This document shows, in pieces, positions 11,573-21,886 of a DNA stretch of 64,000 bases; position 1 is the stretch's first letter, and each line of letters starts with the position of its first letter. The stretch is from Microstegium vimineum. Its lineage: Eukaryota > Streptophyta > Magnoliopsida > Poales > Poaceae. Where the stretch lies: assembly GCA_022036555.1 (NCBI GenBank), contig CM039131.1, positions 39,332,075-39,396,074 on the forward strand, given 5' to 3'. Both the position numbers and the translations under genes were made by a program. The notes beneath the pieces are model-generated. The model saw nothing but the letters and a program-made list of their open reading frames with translations, was not told where the DNA came from and searched no databases.

Positions 11573-11934
11573 CTGCAGCAGACGCTCGATCTCGCGGAAG
11601 CGAAGAAGTCTTTGAGCGCCCATCCGTCAGGATCACAATCCAGATTAAAAGGACACAGAAATTAAGGTTTATGATTATTATTGACACATAGTATCCTAGA
11701 GAACAAAGATGGGCCCAATGGCCCATATAGCAACGCCAGCTCAAAACCACACACACACGATGGATCGTCAATTGCTAAACCTTTAGAATATATTGTACTC
11801 CTCGGGTTTGTCTTAAAAGTATCTGGGTGGATGCACAAGAGCAACTTAAGAGACCTTTTATCTTTTTTAATTGATGCAATAAAGACATTGTTGAGAATGC
11901 ATTCGAACAACTTTTTTAATTAGATATAAAGATA
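11573..11934. other. Intergenic DNA, no gene seen
   Basis: Unique-looking sequence between the solo LTR and a LINE tail; only short frames. Confidence 0.4.
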
Positions 11935-12366
11935 TTATTGCACCGCTGGTAAGACAGCAGTGGAAGGGTGGATGGGAATGAGTATCATCTTGCTGCATTT
12001 GGTGGTGTTATAACTGAGATTCAGACTTTGATGATTTGAGAGTTTATAAAATGTAGAGTGTTGGTGTGTTAACGTTCTTATATGCCCTGTTCGCTTGGCT
12101 TATCAGCCGGTTTATTAGTCACTGAAACAGTGTTTTTCTCTCACAGAAAAACAGTCAAAAACTGTATCAGCCGGCTTATCAGCCAAAAAACAGCCAAGCG
12201 AACAGGCCAATAATAGTGTAGCCAATGCTCTTGCAGCTTTTGGGTCGAGTCTATCGAGTGATATGCAGTCTACTTAGGATGACGTACCTCAGTTCATTGA
12301 GGCTTTGGTGACCAACGATTTAGTTGAGTCTGATCAGTAATAAAATCTGCATTCTCAAAAAAAAAA
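11935..12366 (+). mobile_element. LINE 3' fragment, interrupted by a MITE
   Basis: The plus strand encodes the tail of a plant LINE RNase H region: YHLAAFGGVITEIQTL before the MITE and NSVANALAAFGSSLS, then DDVPQFIEALVTNDLVES after it, with stop codons inside. It ends in a poly-A tract at about 12357-12366. A MITE at 12085-12208 splits it. It is a 5'-truncated, decayed insertion. Confidence 0.6.
12085..12208. mobile_element. MITE with CCTGTTCGCTTGGCT inverted ends
   Basis: The terminal inverted repeats are CCTGTTCGCTTGGCT on the left and its complement AGCCAAGCGAACAGG on the right, with internal CAGCCGG/CCGGCT repeats. It is non-coding. The ends resemble a widespread grass hAT-type MITE, but no clear target duplication is visible. 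Confidence 0.65.
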
Positions 12367-12369
12367 TGG

Positions 12370-13080
12370 AGAACGGGCTAGCTTACGCAGAAGATGAGAA
12401 GTTGTGAAGGTAAAAAGGTATGAAGACTAATTTTTATTCAAACGACTCTTCATATAATAGTTTATAAGGTAAATTTAAGACTCTTTGAGTCTTGGAGACG
12501 CGCCATAAACTCGAATCTGTTCAGACGATCAAAACTTGGTGACGAGTGGTATTTTTCCATTATGTACGCTGAACTAGCGCATATTGCGCTCAGTCATCCA
12601 CCGCTCGGTTAGTTCACTTGAGTTGAGTTGACCTCTATATCTTATTCTATTCCATGAACTTACCAAAAACACTCATCCCTAATGACCAAGCAACAAGTCA
12701 TCCGTCCCAGCTTGTAAGAAGAGACGAGTTTTCGAAGTCATCAAACTTTGTAGTTGAAAAATGAATTGGCCTCTCTGTTGCTGTTAGCAAAGAAGCATAT
12801 CCTAAACTGTTTATAGTGTGTAAACAGACGAAGTACCATGTAACTCATTTCAACCTATCAAAACAGAACCCAACTCATTAAACGCCTTATAAAAAATATA
12901 CCATTAAACCCAAAGGCCAAAGGAAACCTACCCATTAGCAGGCTTGACACACGAAAATGGGGTAGCGAACTGATACAGCATTGGAATTCATTCGAAGGGA
13001 ATATACAGGTACAGGTACAGAGCGCATGCAAGGGAAATAGAACAGGTATACTGCAACCTCTCAAATACGGAGCACTACTT
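12370..13080. other. Intergenic DNA downstream of GPX
   Basis: No gene is recognised. The stretch nearest 13080 is probably the GPX 3' untranslated region. Confidence 0.4.
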
Positions 13081-13152
13081 TATTAACACATATTTTAGCG
13101 CTCAGAGCAATGCTCATACACATTTTTATACAGTTTTCCAGGCAGATATTGT

Positions 13153-14716
13153 TTAAGAGCTCCCAAGCAGCTTCTTGATATCCTTCTGCAGAGATTATAG
13201 AAAAAAAAAATTATAATGATATTACCATATCATACTAGTTAAGCACTTTAAATGTGAATTGCAGCGCTGAAAGTTTACCTCAATGCTCAGAGGTGAAGTG
13301 GTTGGAGCATAGCGATCCACAACACGTCCCTCCTTGTCAACCAAGAACTTGGAAAAGTTCCACTTGATGCTGTCGCCGAAAAGGCCACCCTTGCTAGATT
13401 TCAGGAACTTGTAGATGGGTGCAGCATTGTTACCGTTGACATCAACCTGACAAGCAATAAGAGATAAAAGTCAGTACTACTCCATAACAGACCATTCTAC
13501 ATGGGTCTCTTAGGATAATGACTGATACCCTCACATCATTCTGCTAAGTCAGATAACCGTATCTTTGCATTGAGAGCCTAAGTCCTACACATTACTCTGG
13601 TTGAGAAGAAACAGCTAGAAGACTAGAGTTTTACCTTGTCGAAAATGGGGTACTCGGCCTTGAAGCGTGTGCAGGCAAACTGCACAATCTCCTCATTGGT
13701 ACCAGGCTCCTGCCCACCAAACTGGTTGCATGGGAAAGCCAGGATTTCAAAGCCTGCATAGATCACAAATCGGCAATTGTACTTGGCAATTAGCATCCCC
13801 AACAACCGGAATTGTTTAAACTGATGAACAACTGATAGTTGGATCAAATAAACCAATAATGCATAAAGCCATGAGAACAGACAAGCACTACAAGACTAGA
13901 ATATACAAGAGCAATGGATTAAGGACACACCTTGGTCCTTGTACTTCTCATAGAGCTGGGCCAGCTCGGTGTAGTTGGAGTTGGTTAAGCCACTGAAATA
14001 ATCGGTCACAGCGCAGCAATTAGCAGTGTTCAGAATAATGTTTTCTGTACAGTGTAAACAAAAGATGTCTACGTCTGACAGTGAAATAAGTAACAAGCAC
14101 AGATAAAACAATTATTTTATATCAAGTAGGAACAAATGATTCCAGGTAGTAGAAGACATGAACCACCTTATTGATAGAATTTTGCAATGGACCAAACAAT
14201 GGCAATAGTAAGAAGGTGAAGGTTAGGAAGACGCGAGGTTCTGCTGCAGATGGTTCATACCACTGGGATGCAACGTTAACGATGAGAAGAACCTTCCCCT
14301 TGTAGGTGCTGAGGTCAACGTCTTTACCGCTCGCATCCTGCACACGAGCAGCAAGCAAAAAAGGGCAATCGTTAGACTCCCTCTTCAAAATCAGAGGCTG
14401 CGGCATGTATATTCTTCTAAAAATTCGGCAAAACAGCTAAGCTAATGGTTAGCAGATTCAGTAATTTTGCAGGGAAATTAAACGGATCGACAGCAAAATT
14501 TACACTAAGCTCCGCGCGAATCAGGTCCGGAGTCACAGCACAACGGAATCAGCTCCGAGGCACGCTAAGCAAGCGCTCGCTCCATGCGAAATATTACGAG
14601 TCCTATTATCCTATCACCTCTGAAATCTACGCAGGGGTTGGAAGGGCGACGAGGGGAACGGGACTGACCTTGACGGTGAAGTCGTGGATGGAGGTGGCGG
14701 ACGACGCGGCGGCCAT
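13153..14716 (-). CDS. GPX: Glutathione peroxidase (thioredoxin-dependent, PHGPX type), complete
   Basis: Six exons: 14716-14669, 14337-14261, 13992-13931, 13753-13635, 13446-13279, 13185-13153; all introns are GT-AG and phases agree, giving 168 residues. The start MAAASSATSIHDFTVK matches the usual cytosolic plant form. The peroxidatic residue is Cys42 (ASQCGLTN), whose codon TG|T is split by intron 2; plants use Cys where animals use Sec. Other cysteines are Cys71 (AFPCNQFGGQEPG, with Gln77) and the resolving Cys90 (QFACTRF); spacing matches thioredoxin-dependent plant enzymes. The Trp/Asn pair is in KWNFSKF. It reduces lipid and hydrogen peroxides with thioredoxin. There is no targeting peptide with an ATG start. 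Confidence 0.97.
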
Positions 14717-14893
14717 GCTGGGGCGAACGGCGGGCGGGCGGCGGCGAACTAGCGGGGGTCCGGGAGGAGCTGGTTGTGTGTAACTTGTGACTTGTGAGGC
14801 GGTAGCGTGTAGACGAAGCTGAGAGCCGGTAGAGAGCAAAAGCGGCGGAGCTGAGGTTTTGTGGGCCGAGATGACGAGACGTCGTCGGCGGGG

Positions 14894-14900
14894 ATTTATA
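14894..14900 (-). promoter_or_regulatory. TATA box of GPX
   Basis: TATAAAT on the minus strand, about 180 bp upstream of the GPX start codon, in otherwise GC-rich DNA. Confidence 0.55.
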
Positions 14901-14949
14901 CGGCCAGGCCCATGAGGGGTTGGGGGTTAGATCGGATGACGGGGGCCGT

Positions 14950-15730
14950 GACACTTGAGTCAGATGATGAAGTGTGAATGGAATCGTGGCGCGCGCTCGT
15001 CGGCCACGTGTGGACGGAATCGTGGCTAGCTGGGCTGTGGGCCTTCTTCACGTTTCCGCTTCCACAGCCCGCGCATGGTTGGAAGTTGGAACTAGTGTGA
15101 AACGCGCGGCCGAAAAAGTCGCGGCAGCTTCTGGAAGCACCTGGGCCCTTGGGCCTACGTGTGTAGGACCGTGTGCGGTCGGGCGGCCATGCTCGTGCGC
15201 GGTGGCCGTCAAGGCACGTCGATTCGTGAGACGCTGATGGTGGTGAGCAAAAACGTGTTTGATAGCGTGGTCCAGTCCAACTGCGCCAGTGGGCTGTAAC
15301 TGTTTCCTTGGCCCACTCGTGAGTCTGGCCCGTACGTTGCTCAAAGCAACTCTTGGCCAAGCTGCACAAGAACAAAACTGGACTTCGGTTTTTCAAGAGT
15401 AGGCTTTTGATTGACTCGCTATTGCGTCTTCCATCACCTCGCAAAAGAAACAACCTCTGCATGCTCTATCGTTGTAGACTCACCTAGGCCGGCAAGGGGT
15501 TCGGGTCGACCCTCTTGCGAACTCAACCCGCTCCTAAAATTGGCCCACGGAGCGAAGCGGTTCGACCCCATAAAGCCGAGGGGCAACAGGTTCGTGACCC
15601 CATCAACCCCGATCGAACCTCGAGTCGCTCCTCTCTCCGCCGCGGTGCCGTGCGCTGTCGCCCCTCTCTCTGTCCCAACTGCTTCCCGGTTTGCTTGTTG
15701 TTCCCATGAAGCAGTGCAGGGTGCATAGGA
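14950..15730. other. GPX upstream region, GC-rich, no gene seen
   Basis: Several overlapping frames exist on both strands because of base composition; none shows a recognisable domain. It contains short repeats such as GGAATCGTGGC twice near 14980 and 15018. Confidence 0.4.
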
Positions 15731-15733
15731 CTA

Positions 15734-17049
15734 CACTACTAGAATCAACCGGTTTCCCTAGGGTTGAAACCCTAGGGAAATGCTAATAAAACGGTAGGAA
15801 ACACTTTCCCTTAGAAATTTGGTAGGGAAAGGTCTCTAGGGAGCATTTCGACGGGAAAGCCATTGTGCCCTACGGTTTTTTGTGAAAACCCTAGGGAAAG
15901 AAACTTTCCCTAAAAACTTATCAGTTACATGGCATGCATATTAGTTCCTAGGGAAATCAGTTACATGGCATGCATATCCACGTGGAAAGCTTCTTTCCCT
16001 ACGGTTTGACATCCTAGAGAAAGGAATATGTACCAATATTTTATTTTTATACCTCACTTTTATTTTCTTCATTTATTTAATTTTCATTGATAAAACAATC
16101 CATCTGAATAATATATTTACTCCTTAGAATTTGTAACACACATCGTTATAATTTATATGTTATGCAAGGAATACAAGTAGTCATAACTCATAACTTATGA
16201 GTATTCCATGAAAAAAACAAAGATAAAGACGTTTCCAAAATGAAAAGTAGAAAAAAAGAAGAAGAAATAGAGCAGCCTCACGGCATGCACCAAGCTCGCG
16301 TCTCATCAGCTTCCTAACACGCGTGTGACCTCCACCTGCCTGCCGGCGCTACAGACGTCCGCGTCCGCCGTTCCGCCTGCCCGACGGCGCCCCAGAGCAC
16401 AGCCCGCGTTCGTCCGCTGCTCGGCCCGCTCGTCGTAGTCGCCACTCGAGCTCGACTCGCGTGACGCTGCTGCCTCCGCCACGGCTTGGAGTCGGGCGTC
16501 GCTGCCGCTTGGCCTGCGTGATGCTTCCTCCGCGCGCCGTCGCCGCCGCCGCAGCACGCTGGAAGCCTCCTTGCTCCTCGGCCAGCACGACGCCACCACT
16601 ACAAGTCAGCCACGCGCCGCCTCCGCTGTTCGTCGGCCTGCGCTGCTTCCGTCGCTCCTCGACGGCGGCACGGTGCCAACAGAGAGAACAACAAGAGAGC
16701 AGAGGAGGGATGGGAGAGAGTGGGAGAGTATGTGGAGAAGAATCGCACTTTGCTTTAAAGTGGTAGATACGAAAAAATTAACTTCTAGGGGCGGTAAATT
16801 TTTGGCAGCCAACCAAAATTTTCAGTTCAGCTCGGGTCACTCACTTTCCCTAGGATGACAAAAATTCCTAGGGATATACTCCACCTGAGTACTTACCTGG
16901 CGGTTCATCCCGAGGAAACCATACAGTTCCTAGGGGAAATTAGATTCCCCTAAGGTTCTGATTTGCAACTCTAGGGAACAAACATTCCCTAGGATGCTTA
17001 AAGTTTCCTAGGGAAAAAACCGTATGGAAACATGTAGATTGCAGTAGTG
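15734..17049. mobile_element. Non-autonomous CACTA element, complete
   Basis: The left end is CACTACTAGAATC at 15734 and the right end is GATTGCAGTAGTG at 17037-17049 (reverse complement CACTACTGCAATC). A 3-bp target duplication CTA flanks it exactly (15731-15733 and 17050-17052). Subterminal regions are filled with TTTCCCTAGGG-type repeats in both orientations, left to about 15950 and right from about 16840. The centre has a GC-rich block. No transposase is encoded, so it depends on an autonomous relative. Confidence 0.92.
16290..16745. other. GC-rich cargo block inside the CACTA element
   Basis: This block differs sharply in composition from the AT-rich arms. Open frames exist on both strands (16306-16599 minus, 16461-16766 plus), but no domain is recognised. 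It could be a captured host gene fragment or promoter; the source cannot be identified from sequence alone. Confidence 0.4.
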
Positions 17050-17052
17050 CTA

Positions 17053-18290
17053 GCTGCCCGGCCTGCTTGCTGTTGCCTGCGGCTGCATTGGTTAGAGCCG
17101 CTGCATTGCTACACGTGACCTCTAAATTCTTAAGGGCACTCGCTTCCAGCCAATGGCAAACAACAGCACCAGCAAGTCGATGATGTACGTACAACAACAC
17201 AAGCAAGTGGAAACAACAGCACTACGTGAACAACAACACTAATCAGTCTGGCAATTAAGCAATACTATTGAGAGCGTAGTGATTGCATTAGGTTCAACCT
17301 GTGGATAACCTTGGGTCATCTACGCACCTGTTCAAAAAGATCAGGTTCGACCCCTGACCCACTTTTAGAATACAAGGAGCGGGGGGTCATGATTAGGGGA
17401 GACCCGAACCGCTTCGCTTGCAGGCTGAGCCTCACCCAAGGGTGTCAACGATTATGGTGGAGCCAGTCACCCGAATCATGGATCAAGAAATGTGGATCGA
17501 GAAGCATGAAATGCTAGTTTTAGGTGATTTTAACACTACGGGGACAAAATTATATCACGTTCCCGGGACAGGAACACAAGTTCTCGGAACGTGGAACGTT
17601 GCACCGTACTATGTTCCCTGTGATTATGGGTGGCGCCTCGAGACCTACTCCTCACCCTTCACCACCGAGCCCTAGCCTAGTAGGAGCATCACCTCGTTGT
17701 AGTCTGCTCCTCGCTCTCCGCTGCCAAAGGCAGTTGTCGCGAGCCCGTCGTTGCCCGGGATGGACTCGAGGTCGAGCCCGAGCTCACTGCATCACATCCA
17801 CCTCCTCCCGAACTTGTGCCCCTGCAAGTGGCGGCCTGCGGCCGCCATCGCGACAACCACCTATACTAGGCCTAGGCACCAACCCTAGCGTTTCAGCCTC
17901 TACCATCACCATGCTATCCGACGGCAACCAAGTGTTTGATGAAATGCCAACAAGAGAGAGGTTGGGGGTAACGCCACCATATTCTAGGTGATTATATCCA
18001 TCTTGTACATGCTAAAAGACACAATCTCAACCAGCCTGTCTCTGTATTGGACATGACAACCAAACATGCAAGGTTGCGCCACAGGAGCCCGGCTTGAGCT
18101 GACCTCAGCTAGGCTAGGTGGTCATGCTAGGCAGGACTAGAGTATCAAACACGCCCTAAGTTTCAGGGAGCTTGCGCACCACGCAACACACGCGCCAAAT
18201 ATACTGAAACATTGTAACTGGTTAGTTTTTGGCCAGTAGTGGCTGGTAGCTTCACAGGAGCTCAGGGAAGCCCGGCCTTACCTGACACGA
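17053..18290. other. Intergenic DNA, no gene recognised
   Basis: Short frames occur at 17311-17991 but show no known domain or consistent exon structure. Confidence 0.4.
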
Positions 18291-18309
18291 AGGAGAAGCG
18301 CATTCACTC

Positions 18310-18350
18310 CCCCCTCCACACACACACACACACAGAGAGAGAGACACACA
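18310..18350. repeat. CA/GA microsatellite
   Basis: A run of about nine CA units is followed by GA units and more CA units. Confidence 0.9.
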
Positions 18351-19650
18351 CCGCGCTATAGAAATGAAGCCACAAGGTGGTGCTTTTGTACAGTAGAAGT
18401 AAATGTAGCTTTCCAACAAAGTGATGGCACGCATGAGAAAGAAAAACATTAGCCTGCGTTGCGAAACTCTGGTTGATTGAATCTTTGCTGTCCACGTTTA
18501 GTATGACTTTTAGTTGAGAGTCGAGATCACTCCTCTTGCTAGGGCTTGCTCAATGCATTGCTTTTATTAGTAGGTCCAAGGTCTATGTAGGAACAAAGAA
18601 CATGGTCCATGCTAAAAAAATAAATAATAAGAGGGTGAGGAAATAAAAATGACACATGATGAAACCTTTAAAAACCACAGGTAGTAATAGTTTGTGTTCT
18701 GTGAATAATAATCTCAATATTTTTAGACTGTGCGAATAATTTTTTTTATCAAAATCACTAAAAAGGTTAGCCTTGGCTGTGCTATTTGGCGTAGGGTTGC
18801 TCTTACGGCTGATTGTATACAAAAGAAAAAGGTGTTTTATCGGTAGCACCATGATTGATTTTGTACGATAGCAACGAATGCATGGCCGCGCCTTCATTTC
18901 AGGTCGACGCTGCAACAACCAGAAAAGCAATTTGTTTTGATGCCATCGGGCATCGGGTGCGTCGTTTGGGTCATGGAAGGGACCGCTCGGTTGGTCGTAG
19001 GTCATGATCGTATCATCGGCGGTGGAGGGGATTTTTTTTAAAAAAAATAAAGTCACTCAACTTTTTCAGGGTTATGGTGTGCTGGGTGCCTGGGTCTGGG
19101 CTAAACCTAAACGCATCTTTACCGCTAGCATTGGGAGCCACTCAGGGGCGCATATTGCCGTCTTATCATGATTTTCTTTCCGTTGCAAGTGCGTTTAATT
19201 TTTCGCTTTGCTGTGTTAACGGTTTATTGGTTAGGTAGCTAACATTGGCCACAGCTAGAGTCATAGAGGCAAACGACTGTTAAAAAACAACGCGCGTACC
19301 GGTGGGCGGTGGCCTCTATCATCACCAAGCTTTTGTGCTTTTCATCGAATATGATCGCCCATTGGCACCTCACCCTCCTACTTCCATTTTGTTTAAGTGG
19401 CTTCCGTAGACGTCCTTTCAGGCGGAGCAAGAGACTGTAAACTTGGTGATTAAAAATCTGAAGATAAGATAACTGAAGGACCGAGAACAGCGACCAGAGG
19501 GGGATGAATGGGTGCCTCAAATTTCTCTCGAAATATTCGGGCCACTCTTCCCAAAAACCAAACCCAGTTGGTTGCTCGGAGGATTCAGACGAAAATGAAG
19601 AAATGAGAGCTCATCGGTAGTGGAGGAAAAACTCACCGAAAACTCCAAAA
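18351..19650. other. Intergenic DNA, no gene recognised
   Basis: Frames at 18583-19056 and 19239-19520 lack domains and consistent composition; nothing supportable. Confidence 0.4.
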
Positions 19651-21500
19651 CGTAGGTTCTTGACCCCTAGGGAAAAAAGGCAAAAACCTAGGCAAAACGA
19701 AACAAAACAGCAACCAATAGAGAGCTCCGGACCAGTTCAGGCTGGACCTCCGGACCAAAGACGAGTGGTCCGGTGGCTGGTCCGACGCTCTCACCAGCCG
19801 AGACCAAAACGAGCAGAGAGCACCCGACCTCCGGATGACCTGCTCCGAACTAGTCTGATGTCACCTCCGGACTAAGGAGAGTGGTCCGGTGCTCACCTTC
19901 CACACTTCTGAAAACTATGCAGTGAGCACCCTTGCTCCGGACCACCCGTCGGAACACCACCGTCGGACTATGCCAACTGATCTGACGCTTGGCAGATTCT
20001 CAGACAGAGACCACCGGACCAATGGGGTATGGTCCGGAGCCTCAAAAGCGAGTAGTCCGGAGTTTGGTCCGACGCCCTTCGCTGCTTGACACGTCTGAGG
20101 TCAAGACCACCGGACCACTTGCTATGGTCCGGAGCTAGGGGAGAGTCGTCTGGAGCCTAGTCCGACGCTCGCGAGCAGAGCTGCTGAAACCCGCGAAAAT
20201 GATTTTCTCTCCACCAAATCTTTCCAAATCACGATCAAATGTTCACCAATAGCAACCAAACTTTGTAGGCATGATCCTAGTGTTATGGAGGAGCTATCCC
20301 GAAGAAATCATCGCTCAATTTGGTGTGAGTAAACGAGAAGAAGAGATTTGGGGGAAAGAGAGAAAATGAAGAACGCTGCAAAGAAATCGCCCGATCTACA
20401 TACTCGTGAGGTTTGAGGAGAATTCCTTCGGTGCAAAGATGCTCCTCACGAATACGAACAAATTGGTTCAAACGAATTTGCAAGAGCTACTCCCTACAAA
20501 AAGAAATCAACTCGGGAACAAAGAGGGAGCAAAAGCAAAACGCGAAGAACACAAGCAACCGGGGAGACTCGATCAAGAAACTAACCGTGCCATTGCACTC
20601 GGAGAGTCGGGCCTCCGATTCCCACCAAAAGATTCACGAGTTCTTACAGAGGTTGGTGAAATCAACCTAGGGATCTCATGAACTAGAGAGAGGGTAGAGA
20701 GAGAGAGTTGGGGCAAATGATTAGAGTTCAAGAGATAGGGTGAGGATACCCCTTCATCCTCTATTTATCAGAGCTTTGGCTATTTCCCAAAGACCCCCCT
20801 AGATACATGACCGAATTACCTAGCCCTAAGACATTGTAATCCAAGTCGATAACTCTCAGCCACTCGTTTTAATGGACGGCCCCGCTTCCTGCCAGGAGTT
20901 GTCGTCGCCTCGACGCAACCTCCAGGATTCCGCCACGTGCCATCCCCGCTTCCTCGGAATCTCCACCCGGGTTTTGAGGCCCAAACCCGCGAAACCCGCC
21001 ACCGGTAGCTTTCGGCTCAACTACCGAACCCCGAGTTTTGAGATCCAAACTCGGAAACCGTCCTCCTATGGTTTTGAGGCCCAAACCACCAAACCGCTCG
21101 ACTCGAGCCACCTTGTCCTCGCCCGGTCGGACTCCGAGTCCCATGAGCCTCCGCTCGACCCGCTCGTCTGCTGTCTTGATTGGTCAACTCGGTCTATCTC
21201 CATGTCTTCTCGCACTCGCCGGTGCCAAGTACTAACCACCACAGCTAGTCTGCCGGCGCCCATGGTCCCTCAGTCCGAGCCCCGCTTCCGCCCTTCACCG
21301 CTCTCAGTCCATCGGCACGGCAAGCCTCTACTCGACCTTCTCTACGTCATTGACCACTGTCACTAGGCATAACACCTGCACACCACAAGCCGATAGACAT
21401 GTACACATTTGCTTTCGTAAAGAGATTAGGAGTAAACGTTCAAACTGAAACACTCATGTGTCGGTCAATCACTTATCATCAAAACTGAACATTTATTGAT
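19650..21500 (-). repeat. Unclassified repeat, possibly LTR-derived
   Basis: A block of TCCGGAC/GGTCCGG repeats at 19728-20165 is followed by GA-rich sequence and a minus-strand TATA-like GATAAATAG near 20763-20771, then a CG-rich region at 20870-21360 repeating TTTTGAGGCCCAAAC-type units. The layout (promoter, transcribed leader, repeats) resembles an LTR retrotransposon end on the minus strand, but I cannot define termini or a primer site. The open frame at 20872-21366 shows no known domain. Confidence 0.35.
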
Positions 21501-21886
21501 ACTTTATCTACCATGTGTTCGCAATAACGGTAGTGCTAGTCACGTGAGATTGATGGAAAAATATTCAAGCTCCATTTTCCTCAGCTTTAGATCATAAACA
21601 GTAGAGCGCTATAAGTCCTCTTTTCAGGAGGAGAAAAAAACGGTATATATCGATACAGGACCAGTTCACTTAGCATCGCCGTATACTTGTAACACATATG
21701 TACGGCTTGTTTCAGCGATTGTTTTTTTGACTGTCGTTTCAGCGATTGTTAGTAGCCAACCTTCTCATTCCAGCAGCAGTGACAGTGATACATTTTCTTT
21801 TTGAAGTAAAATGCCAGTGATACAGTAGTATATGATATCTACAGAGTAATTTGTTGTGGCAAATGATATGCACGTCAGCTGTGTCA
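21501..21886. other. Downstream region of HMA copy A
   Basis: Probable 3' untranslated region and intergenic DNA. No gene seen. Confidence 0.4.

Noticed and set aside
14717..14839. In-frame N-terminal extension of GPX that could be a transit peptide
   Set aside because: The upstream codon is TTG, not ATG; MAAASS at 14716 is the first ATG in phase and matches the family start.
16306..16766. Long GC-rich frames on both strands as a gene
   Set aside because: No domain, frames on both strands at once, and location inside a non-autonomous CACTA element.
17330..17400. tRNA-like GGTTCGACCCC
   Set aside because: Arms of a tRNA cannot be folded around it.
18252..18495. Frames over the CA/GA microsatellite
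   Set aside because: Low-complexity translation.
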